Source of the DNA: CAVQCJ01 sp963711005
GTDB lineage: Bacteria; Actinomycetota; Actinomycetes; Prado026
Assembly (NCBI GenBank): GCA_963711005.1
Contig: CAVQCJ010000006.1
Span: 1-64,000, forward strand
DNA: 64,000 nucleotides
Reading direction: 5' to 3'
Under the pieces are notes generated by a model. The model saw only the letters and a program-made list of their open reading frames with translations. It made no database searches and was not told the DNA's origin. Shown in pieces: positions 1-8,023 of the stretch (positions are counted from its first letter, which is position 1; each line of letters opens with the position of its first letter). Made by a program: the position numbers and the translations under genes.

Positions 1-227
1 GCCTCGAGTTCGACTGTGACGTGGGCCAGCCATCCCAGACTGTCCTCGACCACCTCATGCCGCAGCAGCCTGGCTCGCAAGAGCAGCCTCGCTGCCGGAG
101 TACCTGGCCCCGTCTCCTGACTCGCCCTCTGATCTCAGGACGTTGTGCCCTGTGCGGCGACACCGCACAGGTGAACTCATGGACATGTGCTGATGTCAGC
201 GTCGGCTGATGAGAGTAGGCGGCGACG
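1..227. other. Left edge, no supported gene
   Basis: I find no convincing coding region here. One open frame runs through the stretch, but it has no recognisable start, motif or ribosome site. The only clear structure is the hairpin at 149-171. The stretch precedes the arsenic operon and probably contains its promoter; no classical ArsR operator stands out, although the short direct repeat GCTGATG occurs twice just before the first gene. Confidence 0.4.
149..171. repeat. Perfect 9-bp inverted repeat upstream of the ars operon
   Basis: CCTGTGCGG and CCGCACAGG form a perfect 9-bp stem with a 5-nt loop, about 57 nt before the DUF2180 start. There is no T-run on either side, so it is a weak candidate for a terminator of a gene to the left. 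It could equally be an operator for the operon that follows. Confidence 0.5.
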
Positions 228-485
228 ATGAACTGCTTTGACTGTGCCGCGCTGGACCGCCAGTGCGCCGCCGTGGGGGTCTGCCAAGACTGCGGCGCCG
301 GGGTCTGCGCCGACCACGCGCGGGTGCACCCGCGGTGGTTGACCCGGATGGCTGTGATCAACCGGGTGGTCCGGGTTCAGCCACCGGCCCGAGTGTTGTT
401 GTGTCCGGTCTGCGAGGCGGCCCGCGACGCGGCTGCCGATGGGACCAGCTACGGGCACCTGTACCAGGCGGGGGTCGGCTCGTGA
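228..485 (+). CDS. DUF2180 family cysteine-rich small protein
   Basis: An 85-residue protein that starts MNCFDC, the typical opening of the actinobacterial DUF2180 family. Cysteine pairs (CFDC, CQDC, then CADH and a late CPVC) suggest a compact zinc-binding fold; this is inferred from cysteine spacing. The biochemical role is unknown. It is the first gene of the arsenic operon and its stop codon overlaps the GTG of arsR (GTGA), so the two are probably translationally coupled. That context suggests a role linked to metalloid sensing or handling, but nothing in the protein proves it. The ATG at 228 is preceded by a purine-rich GAGAGTAGG stretch at a somewhat long spacing. Confidence 0.75.
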   Translation: MNCFDCAALDRQCAAVGVCQDCGAGVCADHARVHPRWLTRMAVINRVVRVQPPARVLLCPVCEAARDAAADGTSYGHLYQAGVGS

Positions 486-827
486 CCGTCACTCTGCCGG
501 CGGGCGTGCAGCGGCCGCTGGTGCAGGCGGTCCCCGATCCCGTGTTGCGCGCCTTGGCCGATCCGTTGCGGGCCCGGATCGTCGAGCTGCTTGCAACCGA
601 GACAGTTGTGCGTCTGTCACCTCGTGCAGAGGACCGGGGCCGCGCAGACCAACGTCTCCAACCACCTGCGCGTCCTGCGCCGGGCGGGTCTGGTCGACAC
701 CGCGCCCGCCGGCCGGTACACCTACTACCGGCTTCGGCCGCAGGCATTGTCCGCCGTGGCGGGACACCTCGCCGATCTGGCCGAGCGGGCCGGGAGCTCG
801 ACCGGGGTGCGGAGGCCGTGCGGATGA
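482..827 (+). pseudogene. ArsR-family arsenic-responsive repressor, frame broken by one base
   Basis: Read with one base removed this is a 114-residue ArsR/SmtB winged-helix repressor. The first part (from GTG at 482) reads through ALADPLRARIVELL; the rest, in the next frame, gives QLCVCHLV, then TNVSNHLRVLRRAGLV (recognition helix) and a YTYYRL wing. The CVC pair is the classical metalloid-binding motif of ArsR. The two halves join if the A at about 602 in GAGACAG is dropped. With the extra base the HTH would not be made. It overlaps DUF2180 (GTGA) and the ACR3 start (ATGA). Either the copy is inactive or the base is a sequencing error; the perfect preservation of both halves favours error or a very recent event. 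Confidence 0.8.
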
Positions 828-1942
828 CAACCTCACCGCAGAAGCCCCCGGTGATGCCTGCCGAGCCTGAGCGGCAGGTGGCCACGCGGCTGTCCACCGT
901 GGATCGGTTCTTGCCATTGTGGATCGGGCTGGCGATGGCGGCCGGGCTCCTGTTGGGTCGGCTCGTCCCGAACCTCAACGACGCGCTGGGCAAGGTGAAG
1001 ATCGGGCAGACCCCGCTGGTCATCGCGGTCGGCCTACTGCTGATGATGTACCCGGTCCTGGCCAAGGTTCGCTACAACGAGATCGGCCACATCACCGCAG
1101 ACCGGCGCATGATGGCCACATCACTGATCTTCAACTGGGTCATCGGCCCGCTGGTGATGTTCGCCCTCGCCTGGCTGCTCCTGCCCGACCAGCCCGCGTA
1201 CCGCACCGGGGTCATCCTGGTCGGACTGGCCCGCTGCATCGCGATGGTGCTGGTCTGGACCGACCTGGCCCACGGCGACCGGGAGATGGCCGCCGTCCTG
1301 GTGGCGCTCAACGCGGTGTTCCAGGTCCTCTTCTACGCCGCGCTCGGGGTGTTCTACCTCAACGTGCTGCCGGGCTGGCTCGGCCTGGACACGCAGGACC
1401 TTGGCGTGTCTATGGGCACGATCGCTAAGACGGTCCTGATCTTCCTCGGCATCCCCCTGGTCGCCGGTTACCTGACCCGCACGCTGGGGGAGCGCTACCG
1501 CGGCCGGGAGTGGTACGAGACCCGGCTGCTGCCGAAGATCGCTCCGATCGCTCTGTACGGGCTGCTGTTCACGGTCGTGATCCTGTTCGCCCTGCAGGGC
1601 GACACGATCACCTCTGAGCCGATGAACGTCGTGCTGATCGCGCTGCCGCTGCTCGGCTACTTCGCAGTCGTGTGGTTCGGTGCGTTCTGGGTGTCCAGGC
1701 GGCTGAAGCTCAACTACGAGCGGACCGCGTCGCTGTCCTTCTCTGCCGCTTCCAACGACTTCGAGCTCGCGATCGCGGTGGCTATCGGTGTCTTCGGTGT
1801 CACCAGCGGCGAGGCACTCGCCGGTGTCGTCGGTCCACTGATCGAAGTGCCCGTCCTGGTCGGCCTGGTGTATGTCGCGATGTGGCTGCACCACCGCTTG
1901 ACCTGGCCACCCACCCCGTCGAAAGAGACCGTCGGTCGATGA
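824..1942 (+). CDS. ACR3-type arsenite efflux permease
   Basis: A 372-residue integral membrane protein of the ACR3 (BART superfamily) arsenite transporters, which export As(III) with the proton gradient. About ten hydrophobic segments are visible between residues 30 and 360. The family's essential cysteine is present (C138 in GLARCIAMV), as is the conserved glutamate in the late helix (E314 in NDFELAIAV). Length is normal. The ATG at 824 overlaps the arsR stop (ATGA), which fixes the start better than the long upstream open frame that is really arsR read through. The stop overlaps another ATG at 1939, so a further operon gene once followed; it is now cut off before the IS30 remnant. Confidence 0.92.
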   Translation: MTTSPQKPPVMPAEPERQVATRLSTVDRFLPLWIGLAMAAGLLLGRLVPNLNDALGKVKIGQTPLVIAVGLLLMMYPVLAKVRYNEIGHITADRRMMATSLIFNWVIGPLVMFALAWLLLPDQPAYRTGVILVGLARCIAMVLVWTDLAHGDREMAAVLVALNAVFQVLFYAALGVFYLNVLPGWLGLDTQDLGVSMGTIAKTVLIFLGIPLVAGYLTRTLGERYRGREWYETRLLPKIAPIALYGLLFTVVILFALQGDTITSEPMNVVLIALPLLGYFAVVWFGAFWVSRRLKLNYERTASLSFSAASNDFELAIAVAIGVFGVTSGEALAGVVGPLIEVPVLVGLVYVAMWLHHRLTWPPTPSKETVGR

Positions 1943-2028
1943 ACGCCGAGCCGAACATCACAGCGAATGCCATGGCCCAGCTGGACTGGGAGCTAGCCGC
2001 GCCGCTTAGCCGCCAGTCAGCGAGTTAG
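1939..2028 (+). pseudogene. Truncated fourth gene of the ars operon
   Basis: A 29-codon reading frame begins with an ATG that overlaps the ACR3 stop (ATGA), the same coupling used by the earlier genes of this operon. It ends after QSAS, and no continuing homology is visible in other frames before the IS30 remnant at 2200. I do not recognise the N-terminus. In related operons this place is often taken by an arsenate reductase, but the sequence does not show that family's CxxN/CxxxxxR start, so the identity stays open. Confidence 0.45.
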
Positions 2029-2199
2029 GCAACGCCGCCAAGCCCGCCGACCGGCGCCCCTAAGCTGCGTCCCGTCCGCGAGCCGGAGGCGGGTTTCTCC
2101 ACTCCATGGACGTCTAGCACGTCTGCGGGGCGAGAGGGTGGCAGAGCCCTCTCGATCTGAACTTATCCACAGCACAAGAACCGGGGCGGACTCAACTGG

Positions 2200-3328
2200 T
2201 CAGCGCAACGCCTGCTCGAGTGCTTGTGATGGTGTCTTCCAGCCCAGGGTTTGTCGAGGGCGGCCGTTGAGCTGGTCGGCGACGGCATCGAGGTGGGCTT
2301 GGGTGTAGCCGGCCATGGACTTGCCTTTGGGGAAGTACTGGCGCAGCAGCCCGTTGGTGTTCTCGTTGCTGCCACGCTGCCAGGGGCTGCGCGGGTCGCA
2401 GAAGTAGACCTGGACCCCGGTGTCGATGGTGAACTGCGCGTGTTCGCTCATCTCCTTGCCTTGGTCCCAGGTCAACGACTTGAACAACGCCGCCGGCAGG
2501 TCCTGGATCTTGGCTGCCAACGCTGCAGTGACGAGCTCGCGAGGTGCGCCGGCCGGGGATCTTGACCAGCATCACGAACCGGGACTGCCGCTCCACCAAG
2601 GTGGCGATGCAGCTGGCGGAGGTGCCCAGCAGCAGGTCCCCTTCCCAGTGCCCGGGCACCGCCCGGTCCTCAACTTCGGCCGGGCGCTGGCAGATGTGCA
2701 CGATGTCACGCAGCTTGCCCTGCCCGTTGTAGGTGGTGTAGCCGCGCGGGCGGCGGGTGGCATGACCGCGACGCAGATAGGCGTGCAGTTCCTTGCGTAG
2801 GGTGCCGCGGCCCTGCACGAACAGGGACAGGTAGATCGTCTCGTGCGACACGCGCATCTCCGCCCGACCAGGAAACTCCTGCCGCAGCCACCCGGCGATC
2901 TGCTGCGGCGACCAGCGCAACGCCAGTCTGTCCCGCACCGCCGCCCGCAGCTCACCATTGACGGCCAGCCTCGCCGCCTTCGGTCGCCGCCCCCGGGCCC
3001 AGGCCCGGTCCTCAGCCCGCGTGGCCCGATACCGGCGGGCACCCCCGTTGCGAGCCACCTCCGGGCACACCGTCGACGGCGACCGCCCCAGCCCGGCCGC
3101 GATCGACCGCAGCGACCGCCCGCCGGCCAGCCCCCGCGAGACCTCCTCCCGCTCGACCAACGTCAGCTGCCGACCCGACCGCTGCCGCACCCTGGGCGGC
3201 CGCTTCCGAAGCCGCTCCACATACCCATGCACCGTGCGATGCGGGCGACCCATCTCCCGCGCGATCCGCCGCGACGGAACCCCCGCCGCCGCCCGCGCCG
3301 CGATCACAGCCCTCTCCGCATCAGACAA
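2200..3328 (-). mobile_element. IS30-family transposase, damaged
   Basis: Read with one correction this is a 375-residue DDE transposase of the IS30 family. It has an N-terminal helix-turn-helix pair (RRIAREMGR; SLRSIAAGLGRSPSTV), then the catalytic domain with the first Asp in GHWEGDLL, the second Asp in TWDQGKEM and the Glu in GSNENTNGLLRQYF. One extra G at about 2539 (in GAGCTCGCGAGG) moves the C-terminal third, including the last two acidic residues, out of frame. The best start is a TTG at 3328; an in-frame stop lies just upstream, so the N-terminus may be cut. The 3' end resembles an IS30 terminal repeat (GCTGACCAGTTGAGTCCGCC on the minus strand) but no matching repeat is found upstream. 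It sits between the cut ars operon and the attachment-like site, and is probably immobile. Confidence 0.85.
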
Positions 3329-3460
3329 CCGCTGTTATGCGACTGCCCGCCGCTCCTTGTTAAGCGACAGGCCCCGAGCACGGGCTAGCGGAGGGCTGTC
3401 TGTCCGCGCCGCTGGGCGGCAGAGTGGATCCCTCAAGCGTCGAAGTCGACCTCCCGGCAG

Positions 3461-3578
3461 TCCGCATCTAGTCCGCAGGGAGTCCGCAGAAGGTTCACAA
3501 GCGCTCAACGTCGACCATCGCCCGCCAACGGTATAAGTGCAGGTCAGAGCGCTGAGGAGCCCGATCTTCGCAGGTCAG
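3461..3578. repeat. Attachment-like structured site, copy A
   Basis: Three TCCGC elements spaced exactly 11 bp (starting 3461, 3472, 3483) are followed 44 bp later by AACGGTAT (3527-3534), 12 bp later by GCAGGTCAGAG (start 3539), and 31 bp later by a second GCAGGTCAG (start 3570). The same architecture recurs at 44338-44454 with the same spacings. In both cases DNA to the left is accessory and DNA to the right is ordinary chromosome. The layout resembles phased arm-type repeats beside core-type repeats, as in tyrosine-recombinase attachment sites; that function is inferred. No integrase is visible in the window. Confidence 0.6.
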
Positions 3579-3715
3579 CAAGGTACCGAAACAGAACCCG
3601 GCGTACAGGCCGACTCGTCCGCCGCCAGCTCGCTGGCCGGCTGTTGGTCCCGACTCTGCTCGCCGGGACCGACGATCTGATGACTTTCTGAACCCCTTGG
3701 CGGCACCATGACCCC
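3579..3715. other. Intergenic, nothing further seen
   Basis: Between the attachment-like site and the next gene I see no coding sequence, RNA or strong repeat. It presumably contains the promoter of the gene at 3716; no clear hexamers can be assigned. Confidence 0.4.
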
Positions 3716-4102
3716 ATGTCCGCCGACGTCCAGCCCGTCGAGCCCCAGCACCGGCCTCGGCCGGTGGTTCGCCGTCTGTGGCTGTGGATCGGAGCAGGGC
3801 TTCTCATCGCCGTCTCGGCCGGGTACCTGCTCGGCTCGCACCGCTCGTCCAATGTCACCGAGCTCACTGGCCGTGCGCAGGTCGGTGACCACGTCGCCCC
3901 CATCTACGTGGACGACTGGGCCTATGGCGTTCTGGGCAGCGTGGCCTGGCTGGACTCGGCGGGTTCCTTCCACGAGGGGGGCTGGCCGGAGTGCCTCGGC
4001 GGTGTCGGGAACAACCCGTTGGTGCGCTTCGGGGCGACCCCGGTCACTTTGCCGAACGACACGAGCATCCGGGCCGTCGTCTTCGTGGACTGTCGGTCGT
4101 AG
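3716..4102 (+). CDS. Membrane-anchored hypothetical protein
   Basis: A 128-residue protein with a short basic cytoplasmic N-terminus, one hydrophobic segment (about residues 22-41, WLWIGAGLLIAVSAGYLLG) and an outer domain of about 85 residues containing two cysteines (GWPECLGG and FVDCRS) that could form a disulfide. I do not recognise the family. It is the first gene to the right of the attachment-like site and lies 33 nt before the monooxygenase on the same strand, so the two may be co-transcribed. The ATG at 3716 is chosen because it precedes the basic-plus-hydrophobic signal-anchor pattern directly. Confidence 0.7.
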   Translation: MSADVQPVEPQHRPRPVVRRLWLWIGAGLLIAVSAGYLLGSHRSSNVTELTGRAQVGDHVAPIYVDDWAYGVLGSVAWLDSAGSFHEGGWPECLGGVGNNPLVRFGATPVTLPNDTSIRAVVFVDCRS

Positions 4103-4135
4103 GCCAAGCCAAGCCAGGTCAGGACGGCGGCGTGT

Positions 4136-5350
4136 ATGGCCATTGCAGGCAGCTACGACGTCGTCGTCGCCGGTGGGGGCCTCGCCGGTTCGCTGCTGGC
4201 CGGCGTGCTGGCTCGGGGCGGCGTCGAGGTTCTTGTGGCCGAGAAGGAGCCGCGCTTCAGGGATCGGGTCCGCGGTGAGGGCACGTACCCGTGGGGTGTA
4301 GCGGAAGCCGTGCGACTCGGGGTCGCTCCCTTGTTCGAGCAGGCTGACGGCGTCGAGCTGGTCGGCCTGGGCCTGTACGAGGAACGCAAGCTCGGAGTGC
4401 CCCCGCATCGCTGGGCGAAGGACTCTGTCGACGGGGTGAACGAGGTCGGGTTCTCGCACCCACGGCTTCAGGAAGTCGGGTTCTCCTGGGCCGAGTCTCG
4501 GGGCGCGTGCGTGTGCCGGCCGATGAAGGTGACCGACGTCTCGCACAATGGGGTGGCCACTGTCAGCGGTGTCTACGAAGGTCGGTCGGAGCAGGTCCGG
4601 GCCCGGTTGGTCGTGGGTGCCGACGGGAAGATGTCTCAGGCGCGGCGGTGGACGGGTGGGGAGAGCGCTGCCGATCCCGAGCATCACCGGTTCGGCGGGG
4701 TGGCGGTCTCGGGGGTTCGTACCGACGACCGTGACACCGACAACGTGGCGGGCCCCCCGGGAGTCGGGGTGAACTGGTTCGCGCAGGGCGCTGCGACAAC
4801 CCGGTTGTACGTGATGATGACTCACGCGCAGCTGCGTGAGCGGGGCATCGACCGCTCCTTCGAGGCGCTCGTGGCGTTCGCGGCCGACTTCATGCCGGAA
4901 GGTGCGCTCGAGGGTGTCCGCCAGGAGGGCCCGATAGGCTTCTTCCCGAACAGCGACACGTGGGCGACCCGGATCGCCGGCCGTGACGTCGTCCTGGTCG
5001 GGGACGCTGCGGGGTCGCCCGACCCCACCCAGGGCCATGGCACGGCTCTGGTCTTCCGGGACGTTCGCGAGCTGAGCGACCTGCTGCTCGCCGACGACGA
5101 CTGGCCGGCCGCGATCGACGAGTACGCGGAACGACGAGCGCGGTACTTCGACGTGATCCGCCACTACGACCTGTGGTGGAACATCCTCGGCATGGAAGTC
5201 GGGGATGCGGCCGACCGGCTGCGGGAAGGGCACCGGCGGGCGGAGGAGGCGGATCCCACCCTCGCCGGGTTCGCATTCCTCGAGGCACGCGGACCCGACG
5301 GTCTGGTCGCCGACGAGGTCGCCCGCAGCATGTACTTCGGTGAGACCTAG
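4136..5350 (+). CDS. FAD-dependent monooxygenase/oxidoreductase
   Basis: A 404-residue flavoprotein of the PheA/TfdB-like FAD-binding family. The dinucleotide motif GGGLAG is at residues 13-18 after a beta strand, the DG motif is at 161-164 (GADG), and the GD motif that binds the FAD ribityl/pyrophosphate is at 289-290 (VLVGDAAGSPDPTQGHG). These enzymes hydroxylate or otherwise oxidise small organic substrates with NAD(P)H and O2; the substrate cannot be told here. It follows a small membrane protein and its TAG stop forms a CTAG overlap with the stop of the convergent VOC gene. Geranylgeranyl-reductase-like functions are a possible alternative within the same fold. Confidence 0.85.
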   Translation: MAIAGSYDVVVAGGGLAGSLLAGVLARGGVEVLVAEKEPRFRDRVRGEGTYPWGVAEAVRLGVAPLFEQADGVELVGLGLYEERKLGVPPHRWAKDSVDGVNEVGFSHPRLQEVGFSWAESRGACVCRPMKVTDVSHNGVATVSGVYEGRSEQVRARLVVGADGKMSQARRWTGGESAADPEHHRFGGVAVSGVRTDDRDTDNVAGPPGVGVNWFAQGAATTRLYVMMTHAQLRERGIDRSFEALVAFAADFMPEGALEGVRQEGPIGFFPNSDTWATRIAGRDVVLVGDAAGSPDPTQGHGTALVFRDVRELSDLLLADDDWPAAIDEYAERRARYFDVIRHYDLWWNILGMEVGDAADRLREGHRRAEEADPTLAGFAFLEARGPDGLVADEVARSMYFGET

Positions 5351-5754
5351 CGTGCGAGTGCGGTGGGTTCAGGGGAGCCGGCGGCGCCTTCGAAGATGAG
5401 GCAGAACTCGTTGCCCTCGGGATCGGTCATCTGCCGCCAGTGGAACCCGTACTCGTGGAAGTCCTCGACCGGTACGTGCTGGCCGCCGAGCGACTCGATC
5501 GCTTCCTGGGCGCGGTCGACATCGTCCACCCAGACGTCGAAGTGCAACCTGTTCTTGGTGGTCTTGGCCTCGGGCACTCGCACGAACGACACCGTCGACA
5601 CCTCGCCGGGCGCCGGCTCGAGACCGACGTAGTGCGGCGGATCCCCCAGGGGCGCGGCCACCGGCCGTCCGAGCACGAGGCTCCAGAACCCGGCCAGCGA
5701 GGCCGGGTCGTCCGCGTCGACCTGGATCATCGTCAGCGTCCCGATCGGCTCCAT
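5347..5754 (-). CDS. VOC (glyoxalase-like) family protein
   Basis: A 135-residue vicinal-oxygen-chelate protein with the usual beta-alpha-beta-beta-beta repeats: an N-terminal half with DDPASLAGFWSLVLGR and a C-terminal half with HFDVWVDDVDRAQEAIESLGG and MTDPEGNEFCLIF. The His and Glu are compatible with a metal site, but the substrate is unknown; members range from glyoxalases to antibiotic-binding proteins. I chose the ATG at 5754 because the typical first strand (GTLTMIQVDADDP) starts there, although the frame stays open to 5880. Its stop shares CTAG with the monooxygenase stop, so the two genes converge with a 4-bp overlap. It is divergent from the SDR gene at 5868. Confidence 0.85.
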   Translation of the reverse strand: MEPIGTLTMIQVDADDPASLAGFWSLVLGRPVAAPLGDPPHYVGLEPAPGEVSTVSFVRVPEAKTTKNRLHFDVWVDDVDRAQEAIESLGGQHVPVEDFHEYGFHWRQMTDPEGNEFCLIFEGAAGSPEPTALAR

Positions 5755-5867
5755 GCCGCCTCCCGTTCCCGTGACGTCCGGCGTCCGCTCTCCCGCGGGA
5801 CACTCTGGCAGGCGGGTCGTCGCCGCGCTCGCGGAGGAGCGCCTCGCGGAGGCTGTAGCGTCGCGCA

Positions 5868-6713
5868 ATGCCTTGCGCACTGATCACCGGGACCTCGTCG
5901 GGCCTCGGCCGCGGCGTCGCAGAGCGTCTCCTCGCACTCGGGTGGGACGTGCTCGGCACGGTTCGCGACCCGGCTGCCTCGGGCACCTTGCCGTTCGAGA
6001 CGGTCGCGTTGGACGTCACCGACGAGGTCGCCGTAGCGGCGCTGGGGAGCGAGGTCATGAGCCGCTGGGGTCGCCTCGACGCCCTGGTCAACAACGCCGG
6101 GCACGCACTCAACGGCCCGGTCGAGGAGCTGGGCGCGGACGAGCTGCGTCGCCAGCTCGACGTGAACGTCGTCGGTGTCGCGTCCGTCACCCGGGCCATG
6201 CTTCCGGCGCTCCGCGCCGCCAACGGAGCCGTGATCCAGATATCGAGCGTGGCTGGTCAGATGGGCTACCCGCTGTTCGGCGCGTACAACGCCTCGAAGT
6301 TCGCGCTCGAAGGCATGAGCGAGGCCCTCTCCGGGGAGGTCGCCCCGCAAGGCATCAGGGTCGTGCTCGTGGAGCCCTCCGAGTTCCGCACCGACATCGC
6401 GAGCAAGAGCCCACTGGTCGCCGACCGCGGATCGACCGGCGTCTACGGCGACGACTGGCGCGAGCTGGACGAGTGGCGCGACTTCATGCGTAGCGACGAG
6501 GCCCCCGACGCCGCGGTCTGCATCGACGCCATCGTCGGGGCGGTCACCCGGGCCGACGCGCCGGCCAGGATCGCGGTGGGAGAGCAGACGGCCGCCGACG
6601 TGCGCGAGCACGCCCACGCCGTGATCGCGCAGATGGACGCCTCGGAGGCGTTCCTCCGATCCCTCGAGACCCACCCGCGTCCCGATGAATCGAACGAGGC
6701 CGGCGTGCTCTGA
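5868..6713 (+). CDS. SDR-family oxidoreductase
   Basis: A 281-residue classical short-chain dehydrogenase/reductase. It shows the NAD(P)-binding TGTSSGLG (7-14), NNAG (75-78), the catalytic Ser in QISSVAG (about 126-127), and the YxxxK pair Y140/K144 (YNASK). The C-terminal extension of about 80 residues forms the substrate lid typical of retinol/ketoreductase-like members. Substrate unknown. It is transcribed divergently from the VOC gene through a 113-bp shared region and converges on the polymerase gene with 10 bp between stops. No ribosome site is obvious upstream of the ATG. Confidence 0.88.
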   Translation: MPCALITGTSSGLGRGVAERLLALGWDVLGTVRDPAASGTLPFETVALDVTDEVAVAALGSEVMSRWGRLDALVNNAGHALNGPVEELGADELRRQLDVNVVGVASVTRAMLPALRAANGAVIQISSVAGQMGYPLFGAYNASKFALEGMSEALSGEVAPQGIRVVLVEPSEFRTDIASKSPLVADRGSTGVYGDDWRELDEWRDFMRSDEAPDAAVCIDAIVGAVTRADAPARIAVGEQTAADVREHAHAVIAQMDASEAFLRSLETHPRPDESNEAGVL

Positions 6714-6723
6714 GCCGGTCCGG

Positions 6724-7752
6724 TCAGGGCGCGCGCTCGAGCTCGGCGCGGACGCCCAGCAGGCGAACCGGACGACGTTCGTCGAACCGCTCGAACGCGG
6801 ACAGTGCGGCCGCCTCGATCGCCGACCCGTCCGAGGTGGCGACCGGCAGCGCATGCCCGTGCGTCTTCGTCCAGAACGGCTTGAACCGGACTTTCACCAC
6901 CACCCGGACCGCCGGACGGCCGTCCGCGACGACGTCCTCGGTCACCCGGCGGGCCAGCAGCGCGACCTGGGCGCGCACTTCGTCCCAGTCCTCCAGGTCC
7001 TGCTGGAAGGTGACCTCGCGGCTGCGCGACCGGGCGACGTACGGCTCGCCGACGACCGGGCTGCGGTCGTGGCCGCGCCCCAGCCGTACCAGCCACGGCC
7101 CGATGGTCGGCCCGAACACGGCGGCGAGCTCGGCCGGTTCGGTGCCCGCCAGCTGACGGACGGTGTCGACGCCGGCCGCCGAGAGCTTGCGCGCGGTCTT
7201 GGTCCCGATGCCCCACAGCGCGTCCGTGGGCTGGTCGCCGAGCACGTCGTACCAGTTGGCGTCAGTCAGCCGGAACACGCCCGCAGGCTTGCCGTACGAG
7301 GTGGCGATCTTGGCCTGCAGCTTGTTCCCGCCGATCCCGACGCTGCTGTCGAGCCGGGTCGCGTCGCGCACGGCGGCCTGGACTTCGCGCGCGAGCTCCT
7401 CCGGGTCGTCGGTCTCGACCCCCATGAACGCTTCGTCCCAGCCGAGGACCTCGACGACGGCGTCGAAGCCGCGCAGCGCCTGCATGACCTGCGCAGAGGC
7501 CGCGTCGTACGCCTCCCGGTCGACGGGCAGGAAGACCGCGTCCGGGCATCGCTTGGCGGCGGTGCGCAGCGGCACGCCGGAGTGGACGCCGAACGCGCGC
7601 GCCTCGTAGGAGGCGGTGCTGACGACGCCGCGCTTGGTGGGGTCCCCGTCACCGCCGACGACGACCGGGAGGCCGCGCAGCTCAGGGCGGCGGAGCACCT
7701 CGACGGCCGCGATGAACTGGTCCAGGTCGACGTGCAGCACCCAGCGGGTCAC
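6724..7752 (-). CDS. Y-family DNA polymerase IV (DinB-like)
   Basis: A 342-residue translesion polymerase of the DinB group. The first catalytic Asp lies in HVDLDQF (D9), the steric-gate region follows, SYEAR is at about 49-52, and the second acidic pair is D106-E107 in GWDEAFMG, a variant of the common SxDEA. Helix-hairpin-helix DNA contacts are seen in LWGIGTKTARKLSAAGV, and a little-finger domain ends the protein. It stops at RLLGVRAELERAP, without the C-terminal clamp-binding tail found on canonical Pol IV, as in the DinB2-type paralogues of mycobacteria. It starts with GTG or ATG at 7752 and converges on the SDR gene. No LexA box is evident upstream. Confidence 0.9.
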   Translation of the reverse strand: MTRWVLHVDLDQFIAAVEVLRRPELRGLPVVVGGDGDPTKRGVVSTASYEARAFGVHSGVPLRTAAKRCPDAVFLPVDREAYDAASAQVMQALRGFDAVVEVLGWDEAFMGVETDDPEELAREVQAAVRDATRLDSSVGIGGNKLQAKIATSYGKPAGVFRLTDANWYDVLGDQPTDALWGIGTKTARKLSAAGVDTVRQLAGTEPAELAAVFGPTIGPWLVRLGRGHDRSPVVGEPYVARSRSREVTFQQDLEDWDEVRAQVALLARRVTEDVVADGRPAVRVVVKVRFKPFWTKTHGHALPVATSDGSAIEAAALSAFERFDERRPVRLLGVRAELERAP

Positions 7753-7810
7753 GCCTCAGTCTGCCCTCCGCCACCGACCGGCGGCACGGAGATGGCCCGC
7801 GCAGCGAGTG

Positions 7811-8023
7811 TCAAGGAAGGCGCAGGGTCGTCGGGTACACCCGGGCGAGAGTCGTCAGCCCGTGCCGCGGGCACACGGTGTGGACCTCGCGCAGTCGTCC
7901 GCGAACCCGGTACTCCCGCAGCTGCTCGACGTCGATCGGCGCGTCGCAGCCGCACAGCCACAGGGCCATCGGTCCCTGGGGTGCCGTCTGCGGTTCGGGT
8001 TCGGTTGCTGTGCTCGTGGTCAT
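7811..8023 (-). CDS. Small protein with a possible zinc-binding motif
   Basis: A 70-residue protein starting at ATG 8023. The frame is open to 8110, but the upstream part has no ribosome site. After a Pro/Thr/Gln-rich first 25 residues it contains LWLCGCDAP and later VCPRHGL, a CxC...CxxH set that could bind one metal. No family recognised. It lies 58 bp before the polymerase gene on the same strand and may be co-transcribed with it. A CRP-type palindrome at 8139-8154 stands about 115 bp upstream. Confidence 0.6.
   Translation of the reverse strand: MTTSTATEPEPQTAPQGPMALWLCGCDAPIDVEQLREYRVRGRLREVHTVCPRHGLTTLARVYPTTLRLP

Noticed and set aside
2029..2110. Possible tRNA 3' end near a CTCCACTCCA string
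   Set aside because: No T-arm or cloverleaf can be folded.
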